Assembly (NCBI RefSeq): GCF_040732315.1
Contig: NZ_CP160388.1
Location: 3,190,494-3,254,493 of the forward strand
Direction of reading: 5' to 3'
Length of the DNA stretch: 64,000 nt
Origin: Oryzisolibacter sp. LB2S
GTDB taxonomy: Bacteria > Pseudomonadota > Gammaproteobacteria > Burkholderiales > Burkholderiaceae_C
The notes under the pieces were generated by a model. The model saw only the letters and a list, made by a program, of their open reading frames with translations, was not told where the DNA came from and did not search any database. Positions 53,810 through 62,636 of this stretch are shown in pieces; the stretch's first letter is position 1; each line of letters starts with the position of its first letter. A program made the position numbers and the translations under genes.

Positions 53810-54844
53810 TCAGACCGCGAATCGCCAGCGCAAGCGCTGCAAAAGACCGAGTACCCGCCCCCTGGGGCCAGTCTCGATCATGCCTTTGAAGAACTGATGC
53901 TCTTCGTTGGCGAAGTCCCGCTTGGCCATGCTGTCACCTTCGCCTCGGTCGATGCAGGCAATGCCCTCACGCCCCGCTCCTGACAGGATATGCCGGTACA
54001 GGATGCGCCCAGGGGAATAGGCCGCGAACCGATTGTCGTAAACGGGAAACCAGTAGTGCAGCAGCGGCCCGCACTGCAACCCAAAATGGCCCGCGACGAA
54101 TTGCCCTCCAGCGCGCAGCACGCTCAGGCGCGGACGGCAATGGGGATCGTCAGACGCCAGCAAGCGCTGCAGCAAGCGTGCGTTGGCCGGATTCAGCAAC
54201 GCGCCCCCATCATGGCCCGTGCGCTTGTACTGCGCGTTCTTCATCGCCACCAGGGTTCGCAGATCCTCCTCCGGCCTGGCTGACTGCATTTCAAACTCCA
54301 GCGGACCATGCTCGGCAACGAGTTTGCGTTCGCGCCGCTCGGTGTCGCTGACCAGCTTCTTGTCCTGGGTGCGCAGCCAGGCCCAATGGGCATCACCACC
54401 ATCGGCGTGGATACGCGTGCGCAAGCCCTTGCGGGGATCCCTTCCCGTCAACCCATGGGCCGCCTGGGTTTCATCGAGGTGGGAGAAGCGCAGACAAGGT
54501 ATGCCAGCCGCACCCAGCAAAGCTGCCCAGTCCACCTGGACATCGGCATATGCCAGGAGGCCAAAGTAGTCACTCATCTCGCGCCCTACGGGCTCACGCA
54601 ATCCGAGCCGCCCTATCCATCCAGACACACGTTGAATGGGCATCACGGCCACCAGTCGATCATTACGCCAGCACAGCAAGACATCCACCGGCCCAATGGT
54701 CGCGTTCACGGCCTCGGCATATGCGAGGGACAGAAAGGCCCAGCGTGCGCAGCCCTCCTCAAGCAACTGTTCCCAGCCACTGCGCTCGGCTGGGGTCAAT
54801 TTGCCAAATGGCTTGCACTGGATGCGCAGGCGTTCGCGACTCAT
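53810..54844 (-). CDS. GNAT/FemAB-like acyltransferase (CelD type)
   Basis: 344-residue cytosolic protein of the Acetyltransf_6/CelD superfamily. Indicative segments are RWAFLSLAYAEAV near residue 35, KLVSDTERRERKL, AMKNAQYKRTG, and the C-terminal YSPGRILYRHILSGAGREG followed by IDRGEGDSMAKRDFAN. The latter pair is characteristic of CelD-type proteins in cellulose and exopolysaccharide loci. It is the second such gene in the locus, with little obvious identity to the one at 43841. Likely role is acylation of a sugar or peptidoglycan-type acceptor. Confidence 0.75.
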   Translation of the reverse strand: MSRERLRIQCKPFGKLTPAERSGWEQLLEEGCARWAFLSLAYAEAVNATIGPVDVLLCWRNDRLVAVMPIQRVSGWIGRLGLREPVGREMSDYFGLLAYADVQVDWAALLGAAGIPCLRFSHLDETQAAHGLTGRDPRKGLRTRIHADGGDAHWAWLRTQDKKLVSDTERRERKLVAEHGPLEFEMQSARPEEDLRTLVAMKNAQYKRTGHDGGALLNPANARLLQRLLASDDPHCRPRLSVLRAGGQFVAGHFGLQCGPLLHYWFPVYDNRFAAYSPGRILYRHILSGAGREGIACIDRGEGDSMAKRDFANEEHQFFKGMIETGPRGRVLGLLQRLRWRFAV

Positions 54845-54987
54845 AGATACCTATCAAGAAAGTAATTCGTCAGTGGCACAGCAGCCTTTTCTTGCACAGC
54901 CCTCTGGGGAAACGTGCACAAGAACGCTGGATTGCGGCTTCTGCCGAAATGGCGTGGTCTCAGTTGCCCAGGTGCTGTTCAAGCCCT

Positions 54988-55001
54988 ATCGGATATCCGA
55001 T
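54988..55001. promoter_or_regulatory. 14-bp perfect palindrome ATCGGATATCCGAT
   Basis: Lies 144 bp upstream of the FemAB-like start, directly beside repeat copy H. It is operator-like in size and symmetry, but no regulator can be assigned. Confidence 0.3.
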
Positions 55002-55047
55002 CAAATCAGGCTCCAGCACTTGCAATACAAGCGACAAACGCTATAAA
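55001..55047 (-). repeat. Dispersed repeat, copy H
   Basis: On the minus strand TTATAGCGTTTGTCGCTTGT, then ATTGCAAGTGCTGGAGCCTG and ATTTGA. It lies downstream of the second deacetylase gene in the 227-bp gap 54845-55071, which holds no gene. Confidence 0.65.
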
Positions 55048-55071
55048 TAAACGAGTATTTGCAAGTGCCGC

Positions 55072-56100
55072 TCACGGTCGATGTAACGATCGAACCGTCC
55101 GAAGGAACAGAAAGGTGGCCAGGCGGGACGGGTCAATGCGCCCCCTGCTGCAGGTCCCGGAGTTTTCAGGGACATGAATGCGCCCCAGCGCTGGTACGGG
55201 ACTCGGCCATTTCGATACGTTCGTCAAGACAGCCTCGCTCGTGAATATCCAGCCAAACCCGCAACTGCGCGCCATGTCCTCCAGCGCGCGGGAGCGGGCG
55301 CCGTGGGGAAAGGACATGCTGCGCACAGGCTGGCTCAACCCGTCCAGCATGCGCTGGCTTGCCTGTAATTCGGCTTCAGGGGCAGAAGACAAGGTCAAGG
55401 GCGCATGGGTGTGGCCATGCCCGCCGATGGCAAGACGCCCAGCCTCCGCCGACAGAGCCTTCAGTTCGGACAACGTCACCATCTGCCGCTGGGTCAGCTG
55501 CTCAAGAACACCTGGCGCATGCCGGTCCAGCCACACCCTGCGCGCCACCTCGGGCATGGCGGCCAGATGCGCCGCCAGGGCCTGAGTGATGCTTGCCTTG
55601 GGAGGTTCGGCCCAGCCCGCCGCTGCGCACAGTCGTGCAGGCGCCCCAGGCTCCTGCAATGCGGCGACCAGGGCATCCTGCCACCAGCGCGGAGCTTCGA
55701 GCTCCACCACCTCACTGGCCAGAAACAGCACAGAGGGCAGGCCGCGCCGCTCCAATTCCGGGGCCGCATGGGTCAGCGTGTCACGCCAGCCATCATCAAA
55801 GGTGATCAATACAGGGTTTGGGGGCAATGGCCGCTGTGCCAGGAAGGCTGCCTGCAGATCATCGAGGCCGACCACCGAGTAGTGGCGCTGCACGAAATCC
55901 AAGGTGCGCCGAAAGCCATCGACGGTAAAGGTGAATTCCCTCTCGGCCAAGGCGAACACAGGGTCATCGGCCGGCAGCACCCGATGGAACATGAGTACCG
56001 TGAGCGCGTGCCGATTGCGCCAACGGTGCCAGGCTCCCAGCACACCACTGCGATACAAGACAGTGCGCAGAACGTCCTTCAAGACGGCAGGCACATTCAT
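55072..56100 (-). CDS. Polysaccharide deacetylase family protein (NodB-like), downstream copy
   Basis: 342-residue carbohydrate esterase family 4 protein. The metal/catalytic Asp pair is Asp102-Asp103 in VLITFDDGWRDTL. The His pair is in AIGGHGHTHAPL, and MSFPHGARS gives motif 3. An N-terminal segment begins MNVPAVLKDVLRTVLYRSGV without a clear signal peptide. N-deacetylation of a GlcNAc-like residue is the expected reaction. Its start overlaps the upstream deacetylase by four bases (ATGA). Confidence 0.87.
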   Translation of the reverse strand: MNVPAVLKDVLRTVLYRSGVLGAWHRWRNRHALTVLMFHRVLPADDPVFALAEREFTFTVDGFRRTLDFVQRHYSVVGLDDLQAAFLAQRPLPPNPVLITFDDGWRDTLTHAAPELERRGLPSVLFLASEVVELEAPRWWQDALVAALQEPGAPARLCAAAGWAEPPKASITQALAAHLAAMPEVARRVWLDRHAPGVLEQLTQRQMVTLSELKALSAEAGRLAIGGHGHTHAPLTLSSAPEAELQASQRMLDGLSQPVRSMSFPHGARSRALEDMARSCGFGWIFTSEAVLTNVSKWPSPVPALGRIHVPENSGTCSRGRIDPSRLATFLFLRTVRSLHRP

Positions 56101-57059
56101 GCAGCCACCTCGGGCACCTGCACCGGCGCCGTCATCAGATTGCGCACCAGTTGATAGGTCATGTGCCAATCGCGTTCGGCCCAGGGCGTGAAACGTGGTA
56201 TCTGAAATGGGGAGGTCGCCGCGTCGGCCACGCCCCAATGCGTGGTGACGGCGTAGCGGTAGCCCGCGCGCTTCACGGCATCGACGTGCAGGCGAGAAAA
56301 ATCGGCATACGGCCGGCCATTGGGATAGGCGAAACCGTTCACCTGCCCCCCAACAATGCCCTGCAGATGCTCGCGGACACCACCAATCTCGCGCTCCACC
56401 TCTTCGGGACTGCAGTAATCGAGGATGGGGTGCAAGATGGTGTGGGCACCAATGCCAAAACCCTGGCTGTGCAGATCGCGCAATTGCGCCTCGCTCATCA
56501 CCGGAACATCTGCCGCCTGAACACCGGCCGCAGCCTCCAACTGCAGCAAGATTTGCTCGCGCCGATGGAGGGTGAGGTACTTCAATTCGTGCTCCAACCG
56601 CTGCACCTGGCGGCGCCGATCATCAAGGCCCGCCAGCGATTGAGCCGGCAGGAATGGAAACCCCAGGTCGAACACCGGTCCGGGCAGGCGGCGCACGGCC
56701 GCCAGAATTCGTTCGTGCCACAGAGGCACACCAGCAAACTGGCCCGAGGTGATAAAGAACGTGGCGTGCAGATTGCGCTTTCTGAGCGCTGGTGCTGCAC
56801 CGATCAACCAGTCCGGGTAGCCATCATCGAAGGTAATGCACGCTGCACACGGTGGAAGACGATCGGTGTGCAGGCAATCCACGGCATCCTCGAGCGGAAG
56901 CACCTCAAACTGCGAGCACATGTGATCAAGCAGATGCTCAAACCGCATCAGGTCAACATCTGCCGGAACCAACGGATCACATTGTCGAGGCACCTTGTGA
57001 AACAGAAATACCGATAGCTTGCCTCTCGACAACGACCGAACCATGAGCGTCGAGATCAT
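56097..57059 (-). CDS. Polysaccharide deacetylase family protein, upstream copy
   Basis: 320-residue carbohydrate esterase family 4 protein. Motif 1 is CITFDDGYPDWL (Asp-Asp), motif 2 GIGAHTILHPIL, and motif 3 GFAYPNGRPYADF. The sequence matches the exosortase-associated deacetylases that lie beside the O-ligase. Translation is coupled on both sides: ATGA overlaps with the O-ligase stop and the next deacetylase start. Motif 2 has an unusual spacing between its His residues compared with the downstream copy (HTILHP against HGHTHAP), so the two may use different substrates. Confidence 0.88.
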   Translation of the reverse strand: MISTLMVRSLSRGKLSVFLFHKVPRQCDPLVPADVDLMRFEHLLDHMCSQFEVLPLEDAVDCLHTDRLPPCAACITFDDGYPDWLIGAAPALRKRNLHATFFITSGQFAGVPLWHERILAAVRRLPGPVFDLGFPFLPAQSLAGLDDRRRQVQRLEHELKYLTLHRREQILLQLEAAAGVQAADVPVMSEAQLRDLHSQGFGIGAHTILHPILDYCSPEEVEREIGGVREHLQGIVGGQVNGFAYPNGRPYADFSRLHVDAVKRAGYRYAVTTHWGVADAATSPFQIPRFTPWAERDWHMTYQLVRNLMTAPVQVPEVAA

Positions 57060-58387
57060 GAAGAGCACTCCCTCGCCAGTTTCACGGCTTGATGGCCCTG
57101 GCCTGCAAGAGCCCGGGTTGCATACACACGCAGCAGTTCCATGAGCATCACGATCATGTAGATCACCTCATAGTACCCTAGGCTGACAGTCGCACCGCCA
57201 ACCAGATATGCAAGCACCGATAGCATGAGCATGTCGGCCATATCACCGGCCCATTGATACGGCGCACCTAGCTTGGCAACGGCCCGTTTTATGGTGCGCC
57301 TACTCGAGAACGGCCTCAGGACAATGCACAAAAATATTCCCAAACCCACAAAACCCAGATCACCCATCACCTCAAAATAAATGCTGTGCGCCGCCTTCGC
57401 GCGGAACGTGGGAACGGGCAAGTCCAAGAACCCCAGCAAGCCTGACGATTCCTTGAAACTGTCCCAGATCGACTGAACCTGCACAGCATGGAAACCTCCG
57501 CCAAAGACTGGATTGGATAACGCGATAGCCGAACTTACCCGCCACGCGAACACTCGCCCCATGAAAGAACTGTCATCATCCGCCTCCTTGATGGTAGACA
57601 TCCGTTCCAGAATACTCTCTGGCGCCAAGGCCCAAAAGCCAACGACCGCCGCAGCGACCAGGACCAGCGCCAACCCCTTGCGCCTGGTCGTAAGAATCAG
57701 CCACACCCCTACCACGGACACGGCAACAAATCCCCCACGCGAACCACCGGCAAGAATGGCCAGCACTATCACACAGAAGGCACCAAGGTAGCCCAAGCGC
57801 AGTACACGATTGGCAGCATAGGTGTGGAGGTATAGAAGCAGCGGTAACACCAAGGCCAATGCTGTCGAAAGATGGTTGCGGTCGTCCAGCATCGTTCCCG
57901 TGGGCCCCTCCATAAGGTGCCCGCCCGCCGAAGCAATGCTTTTGAGTCCATTGAGCACACCATGAATACCTAACCCCAGAGCAATGACGATGAACATCGC
58001 ATGAAAATGCACTCGCTCCCGCACGAAGTAGGGCATGACCACGGCAAACAAAAGCCCTTTCACCAGAAACTCATAGTACTGTGCGTCGTGGGGATTGCCA
58101 GCATAGCCAAACCAAAATGCCAAGGTTGCATGGAACGCAAACAACACATAGAGCCAGGTCACTGGATTGCCCTGGTAAGCGCGCCACTGCACGCGCCCCA
58201 ACAGAAGCAGCACCAAGGTGAGAATTGCAAACAGGAAATTAACCCGAGCGCCCACCATAAAACCGTAAAAATAAGTGGTCGGCGCCAGCATTGCAGTCCA
58301 ACCCCACATGAGGTAGGCATTGAGCGGGCGCACAAAAGCCAGTGGCAATACGGCAAGGACCATTAGGGCAAAGGCCAGATCACGCAT
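57056..58387 (-). CDS. O-antigen ligase-like, exosortase A system-associated glycosylation ligase
   Basis: 443-residue polytopic membrane protein (about 11 helices) of the Wzy/WaaL ligase superfamily. The large periplasmic loop with DDRNHLSTALALVLPLLL and the GSRGG segment is characteristic. The subfamily is found with exosortase A and is predicted to transfer glycan onto sorted proteins or polymerise the exopolysaccharide. ATG 58387 starts the first helix. A 43-aa membrane ORF lies 33 bp upstream on the same strand. Confidence 0.85.
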   Translation of the reverse strand: MRDLAFALMVLAVLPLAFVRPLNAYLMWGWTAMLAPTTYFYGFMVGARVNFLFAILTLVLLLLGRVQWRAYQGNPVTWLYVLFAFHATLAFWFGYAGNPHDAQYYEFLVKGLLFAVVMPYFVRERVHFHAMFIVIALGLGIHGVLNGLKSIASAGGHLMEGPTGTMLDDRNHLSTALALVLPLLLYLHTYAANRVLRLGYLGAFCVIVLAILAGGSRGGFVAVSVVGVWLILTTRRKGLALVLVAAAVVGFWALAPESILERMSTIKEADDDSSFMGRVFAWRVSSAIALSNPVFGGGFHAVQVQSIWDSFKESSGLLGFLDLPVPTFRAKAAHSIYFEVMGDLGFVGLGIFLCIVLRPFSSRRTIKRAVAKLGAPYQWAGDMADMLMLSVLAYLVGGATVSLGYYEVIYMIVMLMELLRVYATRALAGQGHQAVKLARECSS

Positions 58388-58420
58388 GATGTTTCTTAAT
58401 ACTTGGCAACAACACCCCAA

Positions 58421-58552
58421 TCAAGATGCTTTGTCACTGCTCTTGTATCCAAGAACTCCTAGATCAACCTCTCGCCCTTCCCGCCCACGAGACAAGCGCC
58501 AACACAGATACCACATAAATCCCATATCAAACAGCAGAATGAGCGCCTCCAT
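58421..58552 (-). CDS. Small putative membrane protein (43 aa)
   Basis: Previously easy to miss because of its length. ATG 58552 is preceded by AAGGAG at 9-bp spacing. The product has a hydrophobic single-helix N-terminus (MEALILLFDMGFMWYLCWRL) and a charged, Gly/Arg-rich tail (RGREGREVDLGVLGYKSSDK). It lies 23 bp after the GT39-like gene and 33 bp before the O-ligase on the same strand, so it fits within the operon. I do not recognise a family. It may be an accessory subunit of the ligase or transferase. Confidence 0.5.
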   Translation of the reverse strand: MEALILLFDMGFMWYLCWRLSRGREGREVDLGVLGYKSSDKAS

Positions 58553-58575
58553 CCCCGATGACTCCTTGTTCGCCT

Positions 58576-60186
58576 TCAGTCAACAGATATCCGTCGATTG
58601 ATGATTTTCAGCTCAATATCCGAACCCCTTGACCGCTCGGATACCATCCCATTGTTGCGATATATCACCAGTTGCGACTCGTGCGCCGGAAAGTTGGCCG
58701 GGGTCGCAATGCGCCCCACTTCTTCAAACTGGGCGCTGCCGATCACGCGTTCAAAACGCCGCATGGCCTCCAGATCGGTCCAGAAGCCCGGTTGCATCAC
58801 AACGTAGTGCACACCGCTGGCGTTGAGGGCCTCGGAAATCTCGCCTTCGGACAAGCCTTTCTGCTCGACGCCCAGTTCACGCCGCACGGACACGCCCAGC
58901 AGCAGCTTGTCCGCACGCAGTACATGAAGATCGCGCCGGTCCTCTCGCGCGCGCATGTTGAACACGAAGGAGCCGTCGCGGTAGCCAGAAAACATGACCG
59001 CGCTGTCCTTCGGCGCCAGGCGAGCCACCTCTGCGACCGCCTGGGCGTAGCCTTGCACGTAGAAGACGGGACGCGTCCACACGGTCAGCCCCACGGTGGT
59101 CAGCACCAGCAGCAGCAGCGCCCCGTTCGCCATGCGCCGCGGCAGCAGTTCCAGCAACAGATAGACAGCAAAGAACACCACCGACGGCAGCAGGAAGACG
59201 CTGTGGCGCGCTTCCTTGAGGTCAATGGCAGAAAAGAACAGGTAGCCCGCCACGAAGCTCCAAACCCACAGGCCCAGCCGGGGTGCCCGCCGCCGCGCGG
59301 CCAGCATGGCCCCCGCAGCACCCGTCAGCGCCAGGGGCCACCCCACCTGCGAGGGAATCTGTCGCAGGTACCAAACCCAACCCTGCCAGCTCGCGCGCGA
59401 TGCCACGGCGTCTGCAATCCCCGTGGCGGACTGCACATTGGCCTGACCAAACTTGACGGTGATGATGGCCAGGGGCACCAGCCCAGCAACGGCCAGAACC
59501 GCCACCCACCAATGGTGGCGGTTGCGCAAGATGGCCCAACCCTGTTGCCGCACCAGCAGGGCCGCATAGACCAGGCCCATGTAGCCCACGCTGATCTTGG
59601 TATACATGGCCAGCACGAGCAGCGCGGCGCCCAGATACAGCCATTTCACATGACCGCCGCGCAGATAGGCCATCACGGCCACGGCGCTCCACACCAGGAA
59701 GGCGAACGCCGGCACCTCCAGCATGACCTGCCGCCCCCAGAAGGCCACTTCCGGCAACCACATCACCAACACGGCAAAGGCCATGGATGGCACAGCAGGC
59801 AGCCAGAACCGCGCCAGGCGCCAGCATCCCAGGCCGAGCGCCAGGTAGTGCAGCGCCACCACCAGCAATGCCGTCTCCTGCGACACGCCAAACACCGCAT
59901 AGAACGGCGCACTGATGGCATAGAACAGCGGCGGATAGAACAGGATGGTGAGCGCCGGATACTGTGCGTAGTAGCGATAGGCGTATCCCGCAGGATCATC
60001 CAGCGGCATGGCCTTGATCAGGTCCATGACAAACACACCGTTGAGCGCGTGACGCGGCGAGTCACTCCAGTAGAAATCTCCACCGTGCGGCGCCTGGAGG
60101 AACAGCAATGCCACGCAGGCAAACGTCAACAACCAGACAAGCAGGCGCTCGCGTGCATCAATGTCTTGCGTCTCAGGTTCGAGCAT
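58576..60186 (-). CDS. Membrane glycosyltransferase, GT39/ArnT-like
   Basis: 536-residue integral membrane protein with about 10-12 helices and the N-terminal acidic loop HGGDFYWSDSPRHALNG (Asp-rich, as in dolichyl-/polyprenyl-phosphomannose-dependent transferases). The soluble C-terminal domain (about residues 400-536, FSGYRDGSFVFNMRA...LHVLRADKLL) would lie in the periplasm. Expected donor is a polyprenyl-phosphate sugar, possibly the product of the HAD-UbiA/SMR pair at 29900, though distant. ATG 60186 overlaps the GT4 gene by 14 bp. Confidence 0.85.
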   Translation of the reverse strand: MLEPETQDIDARERLLVWLLTFACVALLFLQAPHGGDFYWSDSPRHALNGVFVMDLIKAMPLDDPAGYAYRYYAQYPALTILFYPPLFYAISAPFYAVFGVSQETALLVVALHYLALGLGCWRLARFWLPAVPSMAFAVLVMWLPEVAFWGRQVMLEVPAFAFLVWSAVAVMAYLRGGHVKWLYLGAALLVLAMYTKISVGYMGLVYAALLVRQQGWAILRNRHHWWVAVLAVAGLVPLAIITVKFGQANVQSATGIADAVASRASWQGWVWYLRQIPSQVGWPLALTGAAGAMLAARRRAPRLGLWVWSFVAGYLFFSAIDLKEARHSVFLLPSVVFFAVYLLLELLPRRMANGALLLLVLTTVGLTVWTRPVFYVQGYAQAVAEVARLAPKDSAVMFSGYRDGSFVFNMRAREDRRDLHVLRADKLLLGVSVRRELGVEQKGLSEGEISEALNASGVHYVVMQPGFWTDLEAMRRFERVIGSAQFEEVGRIATPANFPAHESQLVIYRNNGMVSERSRGSDIELKIINRRISVD

Positions 60187-61360
60187 CAACCACCCTCCGG
60201 AACAGCCGCAGCTGGCCCTGTGTCGTCGCTTCCCAGGAGAAGGCCTCTGCATGAGATCGGGTGGCATCGCGGCTCGGCTGCGATGCCTGCAAATGCAGCC
60301 AAGCAGCCACCAGCGCAGCGGCGTCACGACGCTCCATCAGCAGCCCCGCAGCGGGCGCGGTCACGATGTCTGGCGTGCCCGAGACATTGGTACTGACCAC
60401 GGGCGTGCCACAGGCCATGGCCTCCAGCAGCACGTTGGGCCAGCCTTCGCGGCTGCTGCACAAGGCCATGACATCGGCGGCGCTGTACCACCACTTGAGT
60501 TCGCTCTGCGGCACCACCCCTGCCCAATGCACGCGATCGGTCACACCAAGCTGCTGCGCCAATGCCTTCAGGCCTGCCTGTTCGGCACCTGCGCCGACAA
60601 CGAGCAGGGTCACATCGGGCAACTGCGCAAGGGCTTCGATGGCGATGCGATGGCCCTTGAGCTCAACCAGGTTGCCCACCATGAGCAGGTAGCGCCCATC
60701 GGGCGCCAAGCCCAGTCGGCATCGCGCCTCACGGCGATCCACAGGCACAAAGCGCTCCAGGTCCACGCCGTTGCGCAGAACGTTGAGCTTGGCCTGGTTT
60801 CCCCCGAGCTCAGCCAACTTGGTCATGAGTGCTTGGCAGACGCCGATTGAAGCGGCGGCATGGTCGGCCGCCTGCAGTATCAGCCTGCGCGGTATCGCGT
60901 ACTGGGAAATGAGGTTCAGGTCGGAGCCACGCGCGGTCACGACAAAGGGCTTGCCCAGCCACTTGGACAGCAGGGACGCCGCCACGCCATCGGGGTAGTA
61001 GTAGTGGGCGTCGATCAGATCGAAGTCAAAACCCTCGTGCTGCAGCCTGCGTATCGTCGACAGTGCGCCCAATGCCATCGCATATGGCGCCATGGTCATG
61101 CCTATCTTGGGCAGCAGAAGATAGCGCGGGTGATGTACCTCGACCCCGTTGCGCTGCTCCATGCGCGGTGTCGCCGCAAACTTGGCATAGCTGCCAAAAC
61201 GGCTGGCTGTCGAGGGAAACCATGGCACCGGAGCCACGACCTTGGCCTGCACCTCACCCGTCTTGAGCAGCTCGCGCAGGCGCGTCTCCACAAAAATGCC
61301 GTGGATGGGCCGCACCGAACTGGGGTACAGGGTCGAGAAGAGCAGAATCCTCACGGTCAC
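60173..61360 (-). CDS. Glycosyltransferase family 4
   Basis: 395-residue GT-B fold enzyme, cytosolic. Features are the N-terminal LLFSTLYPSSVRPIHGIFVE loop, a central PFVVTARGSDLN segment, and C-terminal donor motif CSSREGWPNVLLEAMACGTP with EGxxxxxxE spacing. This signature resembles the exosortase A-associated GT4 group. The start is GTG at 61360 (or GTG 61354); no ATG is available. The gene is 42 bp downstream of wecC and overlaps the GT39-like gene. Confidence 0.9.
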   Translation of the reverse strand: MTVRILLFSTLYPSSVRPIHGIFVETRLRELLKTGEVQAKVVAPVPWFPSTASRFGSYAKFAATPRMEQRNGVEVHHPRYLLLPKIGMTMAPYAMALGALSTIRRLQHEGFDFDLIDAHYYYPDGVAASLLSKWLGKPFVVTARGSDLNLISQYAIPRRLILQAADHAAASIGVCQALMTKLAELGGNQAKLNVLRNGVDLERFVPVDRREARCRLGLAPDGRYLLMVGNLVELKGHRIAIEALAQLPDVTLLVVGAGAEQAGLKALAQQLGVTDRVHWAGVVPQSELKWWYSAADVMALCSSREGWPNVLLEAMACGTPVVSTNVSGTPDIVTAPAAGLLMERRDAAALVAAWLHLQASQPSRDATRSHAEAFSWEATTQGQLRLFRRVVDART

Positions 61361-61402
61361 TCCCGAATCAGGCTTGCCCGGACGTCATTGCCAGGACGCC
61401 GC

Positions 61403-62623
61403 TCACCGCAGCACGCCCTTGGTGTCTATGACCACCTTGTCCTTGATGACCTGGGGGTCGATGTCCTTGAACTCGTCGTGGTCGACCAGCAGCACGAGAA
61501 TGTCCGCCTCCTTGATCACGCTCTTCAAGTCGTACAAGGGAAAGGGCGACTTCTCCTTGTGCACGTTCGGGTCGCAGGCCATGATTTTTCCGATGCCCGA
61601 CGCGTGCAACTGTTCGACGATGTCCATGGACGGAGATTCGCGCATGTCATCGATGTTGGCCTTGAAGGTCAGGCCCAGGCAGCCAATCACCGGCTCATGA
61701 AAGCGCGCCGCCTTGGCCCTGACCTTGGCGATCACCCAATCGGGCTTGGCGTCATTGACCTCCCGCGCGGTGCGGATCAGGCGCGATTCGGCAGGCGCAC
61801 TGGCCACGATGAACCACGGATCCACGGCGATGCAGTGCCCGCCAACGCCGGGGCCCGGCTGGAGGATGTTGACACGCGGGTGGCGGTTGGCCAGGGCGAT
61901 GGTTTCCCAGACATTGATGCCCAGCCGATCGCACACCACCGACAGCTCGTTGGCAAAAGCGATATTGACGTCGCGAAACGAGTTCTCGACCAGCTTGGAC
62001 ATCTCTGCCGTTCGGCTGTCCGTCTCCAGAATGGAGCCATTGCAGAAGGTCTTGTACAAGGCCTTGGCCTTGGCGGCCGCGGTCTTGGTCGTGCCACCGA
62101 TGATGCGGTCGTTGTCCACGAGCTCGCGCAGGATCTGCCCGGGCAATACCCGCTCGGGGCAATGTGCGGTGTGCACCCTGCCGGCCAATTCGGGCCGCAT
62201 GGCGTCGATGATCTCCTGCACCCGTTCGGTCGTACCCACGGGCGAGGTGGACTCGAGGATGACCAGGTTGTCCTCGCGCAGGTAGGGCGCAATGGCGCGC
62301 GTGGCTGCTTCCACATAGGCCAGATCGGGAGCCTTGGGGTTGCCATCGACTTCCTTGAAGGGCGTGGGCACGGCCAGGATGAAAGTGTCACCCTCCTCCG
62401 GCGTCATGGACGCCTTGAGGTTGCCGCTGTTGACCGCAGACTTCACCAGGATGTCGAGGTCTGGTTCGACGATATGGATGCGGCCGGAGTTGATGGTGTC
62501 AACGGCCCGGGCGTTGACGTCCACCCCCAGAACCTGATGGCCCTTGGTGGCCAGCATGGATGCCGTGGGCAGGCCGATATAGCCCAGGCCCATCACGATG
62601 ATTTTTTGCAGTTCACGCGCCAT
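61403..62623 (-). CDS. wecC: UDP-N-acetyl-D-mannosamine dehydrogenase
   Basis: 406-residue UDP-sugar dehydrogenase that oxidises UDP-ManNAc to UDP-ManNAcA. The NAD motif is VMGLGYIGLPTA at 10-21. The catalytic Cys264 lies in GPGVGGHCIAVDPWF, and ESTSPVGTTERV at about 124-135 is the WecC-type substrate segment. It is paired with wecB, 13 bp upstream, giving the standard two-step route from UDP-GlcNAc. Together with TviB/TviC it gives the locus a second amino-uronic acid donor. Confidence 0.93.
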   Translation of the reverse strand: MARELQKIIVMGLGYIGLPTASMLATKGHQVLGVDVNARAVDTINSGRIHIVEPDLDILVKSAVNSGNLKASMTPEEGDTFILAVPTPFKEVDGNPKAPDLAYVEAATRAIAPYLREDNLVILESTSPVGTTERVQEIIDAMRPELAGRVHTAHCPERVLPGQILRELVDNDRIIGGTTKTAAAKAKALYKTFCNGSILETDSRTAEMSKLVENSFRDVNIAFANELSVVCDRLGINVWETIALANRHPRVNILQPGPGVGGHCIAVDPWFIVASAPAESRLIRTAREVNDAKPDWVIAKVRAKAARFHEPVIGCLGLTFKANIDDMRESPSMDIVEQLHASGIGKIMACDPNVHKEKSPFPLYDLKSVIKEADILVLLVDHDEFKDIDPQVIKDKVVIDTKGVLR

Positions 62624-62636
62624 GACGGCCCTCTTT

